Assembly (NCBI GenBank): GCA_035551995.1
Contig: DASZME010000027.1
Location: forward strand, 1-64,000
DNA length: 64,000 nt
Direction of reading: 5' to 3'
DNA from: RYN-428 sp035551995
GTDB taxonomy: Bacteria; Planctomycetota; Phycisphaerae; Tepidisphaerales; Tepidisphaeraceae
Made by a program: the position numbers and the translations under genes. This document shows positions 63,856-64,000 of the stretch, piece after piece. The notes below the pieces were generated by a model, which made no database searches, was not told where the DNA came from, and saw only the letters and a program-made list of their open reading frames with translations. Within the stretch, counting starts at the first letter, position 1. Each line of letters opens with the position of its first letter.

Positions 63856-64000
63856 AGGATATTGGTTCCGCTGACTATCTCTCTCAGGTGCAAGGACGCG
63901 GCCAGAGCCTGGTACGTCGCTACGCATCAGGCTCTGGCCGCGGTTCGACTGCGTTTAAGCGCAGGCGTTGAATTCGCACTATTCGTTTGCGTCAGGCGTT

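Overview
The window reads as a chromosomal segment of a Gram-negative, GC-rich member of the PVC superphylum, most likely a planctomycete of the Phycisphaerae type. This is inferred from three things: two PEP-CTERM proteins, secreted families typical of that group (DUF4159-like, DUF6797-like sorbosone-dehydrogenase-type, secreted PF01261 TIM barrels), and many short dispersed palindromic repeats at gene ends. No rRNA, tRNA, CRISPR array, prophage or intact insertion sequence was seen. Gene density is high on both strands.

Layout. 1-2.8 kb: a membrane protein, a HAD phosphatase and a secreted alpha/beta hydrolase. 2.8-12.8 kb: an MscS-type channel, then a split MacA/MacB-like efflux operon (MarR regulator, adaptor, ATPase, permease, NodT-type outer-membrane factor) and a divergent TolC-like lipoprotein behind a shared intergenic region with a candidate MarR operator. 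13-18.8 kb: aroA, two PEP-CTERM proteins, a metallophosphoesterase, a small lipoprotein and an FHA protein. 18.9-29.5 kb: hemW followed by a type IV pilus-like assembly block (pilM, pilN, pilO, pilB, pilC, then PilV-, PilX- and PilW-like minor pilins) and a vWA protein. 29.5-34.2 kb: an AsmA-like protein, a secreted phospholipase-D/Nuc nuclease, miaA and an Hsp20. 34.3-47 kb: a DUF4159-like protein, phosphomannomutase, Uma2 nuclease, metG, a secreted TIM-barrel protein, murQ, sucC without sucD, and a TrkA-N protein. 47-51 kb: large palindromic repeats, an outer-membrane barrel and a pentaheme cytochrome c that may work as a pair. 51.5-60 kb: an aminotransferase, a toxin-antitoxin remnant, a secreted phosphodiesterase, lactate permease, a second secreted TIM-barrel protein and a large DUF6797-like protein. 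60-64 kb: a small lipoprotein, a family 2 glycosyltransferase and an amino-acid permease fused to a USP-like domain.

The most unusual content lies between or at the ends of genes. (i) A group II intron 3'-end relic (domain V) sits between the TIM-barrel gene and murQ. (ii) A roughly 250-bp element at 47.1-47.4 kb is built from two head-to-head copies of one unit. (iii) A family of short palindromes with a GCCCCGCTTGCGGGGC core recurs at five sites. (iv) A repeat that translates as EIRNPK-type peptide has run into the C-terminus of the ABC ATPase and lies just upstream of pilC. (v) A ParE/RelE toxin cut to 31 codons still overlaps its intact antitoxin. (vi) Several genes have a TANNNT box so close to the start codon that leaderless mRNAs are likely. 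No single complete, clearly new multi-gene system was found.
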